DNA of 50,601 nucleotides. It comes from Bacteroidota bacterium (lineage in GTDB: Bacteria; Bacteroidota; Bacteroidia; Chitinophagales; JADJOU01). This document shows, piece after piece, positions 47,507-50,601 of the stretch; position 1 is the stretch's first letter; every line of letters starts with the position of its first letter. A program made the position numbers and the translations under genes. The DNA lies in the NCBI GenBank assembly GCA_016713645.1, contig JADJOU010000023.1, positions 1-50,601 of the forward strand, in the 5' to 3' direction. The notes beneath the pieces were generated by a model. That model was not told the origin of the DNA. It searched no databases and saw only the letters and a list, made by a program, of their open reading frames with translations.

Positions 47507-48431
47507 TTAAACTAAATCTATATCGAACTGCACTAGATCGATAAATTCATTCACTCTATTTTGAATCACATCATCTGTCAATTCTTTGAGTTTCTCTGTA
47601 CCGAATTTCTCTACGCAGAATGAAGCCATAGCCGAACCATAGATGATTGCGCGCTTCATATTGTCAAAAGAAATGTCTCTTGTCTTGGCGATATGTCCTA
47701 AGAAACCACCAGCGAATGTATCACCCGCACCTGTTGGATCGAATACTTCCTCCAAAGGCAATGCCGGAGCGAAGAAAACAGAATCTTGGTGGAATAATAA
47801 TGCACCATGTTCTCCCTTCTTAATCACCAAGTATTTAGGGCCCATTTTCAAGATTTTCTTTGCTGCTTTTACCACAGAATATTCCCCAGACAATTGTCTC
47901 GCCTCAGAATCATTGATGGTCAAAACATCTACCATTGAAATGGCTTTTTTCAAATTATCCATAGCGATATCCATCCAGAAATTCATCGTATCGAGTACAA
48001 TCAATTTAGGTCTGGTAGTCATCTGCTCCATCACTTTAATTTGCAATGCTGGATCGATATTGCCCAATAATAAAAACTCGGAATTTTTATAAGCATCTGG
48101 CAAGATAGGATTGAATTCCATCAAAACATTGGAGGTCAGTGATCAAAGTATCTCTAGAGTTCATATCCAAGTGGTATTTGCCACTCCAGAAAAATGACTT
48201 TTTGCCTTCTTTCACTTCGATTCCATCTGTATTTACGCCTCTTTTGCGCAATGCATCCAATTCGTTATTGTCAAAATCATCGCCGATGATCGACACGATA
48301 TTGATGGGTTTAGTGAAATAAGAAGCACTCCAAGCGATATAAGTCGCTGCGCCTCCTACGATTTTGTCCGTTTTGCCAAAGGGTGTTTCGATGGCATCAA
48401 ATGCAACGGTACCGACTACTGTTAAACTCAT
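47507..48431 (-). CDS. PfkB-family carbohydrate/nucleoside kinase, one frameshift
   Basis: About 307 residues. The N-terminal part has FDAIETPFGKTDKIVGGAAT and the C-terminal part the anion-hole/catalytic DPTGAGDTFAGGFLGH, with the catalytic Asp. The frame shifts near 48105: dropping one C from ACCTCCAATG reads TDLNVLMEFNPILPDAYKNS. The family includes ribokinase and adenosine kinase; the substrate is not clear. Confidence 0.86.
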
Positions 48432-48579
48432 AGTAAAATTTTAGGGTGCAAATATTGTCTATTTATCTCAAATTCCGACAATTGTTTTTGCTTATGTATT
48501 GGATTACAAAGGCATTGCCATGAAAAACGCCTCTTGCGAAAAGAGATTCTCATTTTTTTTGAAAAAAAATCCGCTACCT

Positions 48580-48610
48580 ATTGTTTTTTTGATGAAAAGC
48601 CCTATATTTG
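48580..48610 (+). promoter_or_regulatory. Promoter of tRNA-Asn
   Basis: -7 box TATATTTG (48603-48610) with an ATTG at 48580-48583, 19 bases apart, close to the Bacteroidota TTTG-N19-21-TAnnTTTG pattern. It lies 22 bases before the tRNA. Confidence 0.7.
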
Positions 48611-48632
48611 CACTCTCATTTTACGAAATGAA

Positions 48633-48706
48633 TCTTCCTTAGCTCAGTTGGTTAGAGCATCTGACTGTTAATCAGAGGGTCTCTGGTTCAAGTCCAGAAG
48701 GCAGAA
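48633..48706 (+). tRNA. tRNA-Asn (GTT)
   Basis: A complete cloverleaf is readable: acceptor TCTTCCT with AGGCAGA, D-arm GCTC...GAGC, anticodon stem TCTGA/TCAGA with loop CTGTTAA (anticodon GTT at 48667-48669), T-arm TCTGG TTCAAGT CCAGA. One acceptor pair is mismatched (T48636 with C48702). CCA is not encoded. Confidence 0.95.
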
Positions 48707-48709
48707 GAA

Positions 48710-48740
48710 AAAAGCCCTTTACAGCAATGTAGGGGCTTTT
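48710..48740 (+). terminator. Terminator after tRNA-Asn
   Basis: AAAAGCCCTTTACA-GCAA-TGTAGGGGCTTTT hairpin followed by CTGTTTT just downstream of the tRNA. Confidence 0.8.
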
Positions 48741-48748
48741 CTGTTTTA

Positions 48749-49384
48749 AGTTGGGTAAAACATTGCAGACTCGTAAAGACAACATTCTAAAGCCCTTTAG
48801 CTGAATGAAATTATTTTGCAAAATCTGACTTATTTATATCTTTGAATGCTAATTTTAATTTTGCAAATTAAAGTCGCAAGGGTTATATTGGACATAAAGA
48901 TAGTAAACAATACATCTATTAGAAGATGCTTGTCGGTAGACCGAAAACGATTTCTGATGAAAAAACCTGTGATGGATGAAATTAAAGAAGCAGTGCAAGA
49001 ATTAACGCTTCCGGGATTGATGGATATCTGCCAAACATCATTGAAGATTTTGTCAGGAGCCCTTAAAATTAGCAAAAATACGATTCTTTAAAAACAGACT
49101 TGGCTTTGTTTGAATCTTTAAAGTGAATCCCGAACATGCATTAAGGGAATATGGTGAATACGTTTGCAATTTCTTTACAAAAACAAGGGTAATCAGGAGG
49201 CAAGGTTAAACTAATTTCGTGATTGCCAAAACTATTGCTCTCTATTTATGATTTGTCAACCTTTCAGATAAAGAATTGCAGACTTTTGAAATATCTGCTC
49301 TTTGAGTAGATTTGCTTCAATCATCGCCAAGAAAACCCTATTCTAGTGGCTGGTGATAGCCAATCACATTGCTTATTGATTTTT
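48749..49384. other. Region without a supportable gene
   Basis: Only short frames with unnatural composition occur, on either strand. The minus strand near 49255-49340 has a coding-looking piece (FLAMIEANLLKEQIFQKSAI) without start, possibly the end of the ORF6N remnant to the right. Confidence 0.5.
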
Positions 49385-49645
49385 CCAAATCTTGGTCTTT
49401 AAGATCGCGCCATTGGCACTCTTGGGTCTACTCGACAATGTCATTGTGATGACATATCCTTCCATTCTGTCTCATTCAATTGGAACATAAATCTATGGAA
49501 ATGCCATATCCATATTCCTTTTTACTGCTTGATTGAGGGCCACTTTGTTTCCTCTAATTATAAATATCTGCTCAAATCAAAGTCTAGCATCACTTTATGG
49601 CCCCTTTATTTCATAGATTTTCTTTTGAATTACTTGTAATTCCAT
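49385..49645 (-). pseudogene. ORF6N-domain protein remnant A
   Basis: On the minus strand ATG 49645 reads MELQVIQKKIYEIKG, then in other frames KVMLDFDL, NQAVKRN, FMFQLNETEWKDM and LSSRPKSANG. This is the KilA-N/ORF6N DNA-binding family met in phages and mobile elements, broken by many shifts. It shares its 5' leader with remnant B. Confidence 0.6.
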
Positions 49646-49705
49646 ATTTTCCTTTAAGTTTAAATTTTACTAGTGCTGAAAATAAATGCTTACGGTCATT
49701 AATTT
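49630..49705. repeat. Direct repeat (shared leader), copy 1
   Basis: GAATTACTTGTAATTCCATA, then CTTTAAGTTTAAATTTTACT and AGTGCTGAAAATAAATGCTT; recurs at 50230-50300 with small changes. Confidence 0.8.
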
Positions 49706-49710
49706 TTTTT

Positions 49711-50247
49711 TCATACAAAAAGCATATTACATCTACTTCTTTTATCCACTTTAAACCCAATCTTCACGATGCTCGGTGATTTCTTTTGTTTGCCCGTTTT
49801 AAGGAGATAGTTGATGGCTTCAGAAATATCCCTGAATTGTTTATTGAATTTCTTTTCTAATTCATTGAGTTTATATGTGAGTTCTGAATGAGACAAGGCA
49901 AATTTTCTTATTTCCACAAAGGCGCGAATAATAGCAATAGTTATTTCCTATCGCTTTTCTGCTTTTGAGAATCGGTCCTCAACATAGCCACCCCATGCTC
50001 AGTAAATGCCATTGGTTTGGCTCCTCCTAAGTGACTTCGCGATGGTATCACATTTTGTGATACCATCTTTCAATTCTCTCTTCATCCAGTTCTCGAACAT
50101 AAAATCGGCGGAAACTTACTAGAGGTTTGCTGCACCGTTTTTGTTTTAAAACCCTTTTTTTCACTTCATACAATTCGGCAAGGGTATAATCTAGCATGAC
50201 TTCAGATCTCCTAAATTCATGAACTTTTTGAATTACTGCAATTCCAT
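49711..50247 (-). pseudogene. ORF6N-domain protein remnant B
   Basis: Minus strand from ATG 50247: MELQ-VIQKVHEF, VMLDYTLAELYEVKKRVLKQ, FYVRELDEERIERWYHKM, then MAFTEHGVAML-like pieces and in one open frame TIAIIRAFVEIRKFALSHSE, LEKKFNKQFRDISEAINYLL to 49711. These are the ORF6N core and its C-terminal coiled coil in order, in at least four frames. Decayed paralogue of remnant A. Confidence 0.65.
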
Positions 50248-50305
50248 ATGTTTTTCTTTAAGTTTAAATTTTACTAGTGCTAAAATAAATGCTTAAAACA
50301 ATTTT
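50230..50305. repeat. Direct repeat (shared leader), copy 2
   Basis: GAATTACTGCAATTCCATAT, then CTTTAAGTTTAAATTTTACT and AGTGCTAAAATAAATGCTTA, matching 49630-49705. Confidence 0.8.
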
Positions 50306-50601
50306 TTTAAACTTTTTGATGGCGTGTACCTATGCTTTGCTGGTACCGCGCTCTTTCGCTCCCGATAATAATCAGGACTATGCCAGCTGCGATCGCTCAC
50401 GCGAAATTGGGGTGTCTAAAACATCCTTTATTAAACGTCATGAGGTTGCTTTCTATAAGGGTTAATTCCATTTTGAATTTGTCCGCATTCGCAGACATAC
50501 GGTCAGTGCAGAACATTTAAATAATGATATTTTCAATTTCTTTACTTGCACTTCCCATAAGTTGATTGGATAAAACCAAAATTAAAATTATGGATGCAAT
50601 A
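50306..50601. other. Right edge without a recognised gene
   Basis: Short frames on both strands; a slightly more GC-rich patch (50325-50420) has no family match that I can see. Confidence 0.4.

Noticed and set aside
48846..49091. 81-codon plus-strand frame after the tRNA
   Set aside because: Both strands are open here, composition is unlike a protein family, and no start signal is seen.

Overview
The window is about 50.6 kb of low-GC DNA that reads as a chromosome fragment of an environmental member of the Bacteroidota, probably near Chitinophagales or Saprospirales. The evidence is: gliding-motility/type IX secretion C-terminal domains on secreted proteins, a DUF4175 coiled-coil protein, the Bacteroidota-type GlmU-like sugar nucleotidyltransferase, the short phosphatidylserine decarboxylase, a TL5/CTC-type L25, the order rpmH-rnpA-yidD-S41 protease, and many copies of the Bacteroidota -7 promoter box TAnnTTTG. 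There is no rRNA operon, CRISPR array, prophage or intact insertion sequence. One tRNA (Asn, GTT) is present.

Layout. 1-2989: DUF4175 protein, 5' end outside the window. 3033-4875: decayed minus-strand cassette of a ParA-type ATPase and two unknown proteins. 5092-7356: acpP-fabF-rnc. 7501-11399: envelope and lipid genes (GlmU-like, VOC protein, small lipoprotein, psd, LpxD-like). 11530-13921: gcvT and a CoA-transferase. 13922-20792: repeat-rich island carrying two large secreted proteins. 20793-24198: clpP with a small partner, a TerB-like and an eRF1-like protein, NAD(P)HX dehydratase, ssb. 24501-25199: broken Abi gene. 25196-29548: SDR, sulfotransferase, DUF1214 and EthD-like genes on the minus strand. 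29690-36899: short accessory genes including a RelE/ParE-type toxin-antitoxin pair, a quinone-reductase-like enzyme, a YitT protein, a secreted DUF1028 protein and a flavin reductase. 36955-37740: repeats and a gene remnant. 37757-48431: housekeeping genes (pyk, lptG/F, prs-rplY, acyl-CoA dehydrogenase, mscS, rpmH-rnpA-yidD-S41 protease, PfkB kinase). 48633-48706: tRNA-Asn. 48770-50601: mostly decayed DNA with two tandem ORF6N (KilA-N type) gene remnants.

How the genes work together. The minus-strand block 5.1-11.4 kb covers fatty-acid elongation, phospholipid head-group synthesis and cell-envelope sugar/lipid A chemistry; the 37.8-48.4 kb block is core metabolism and translation. The two secreted giants at 14.8-20.6 kb and the DUF1028 protein are surface or exported products of the type IX route. 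The SDR-sulfotransferase-DUF1214-EthD run looks like a small unassigned metabolic cassette.

Quality warning. At least twenty reading-frame breaks occur here, many in genes a cell cannot lose (rnpA, pyk, lptG/F), often at a homopolymer one base too short or long. I therefore treat most as sequence errors and annotate the full genes through them. The ParA cassette, the Abi gene and the ORF6N remnants could be genuinely decayed.
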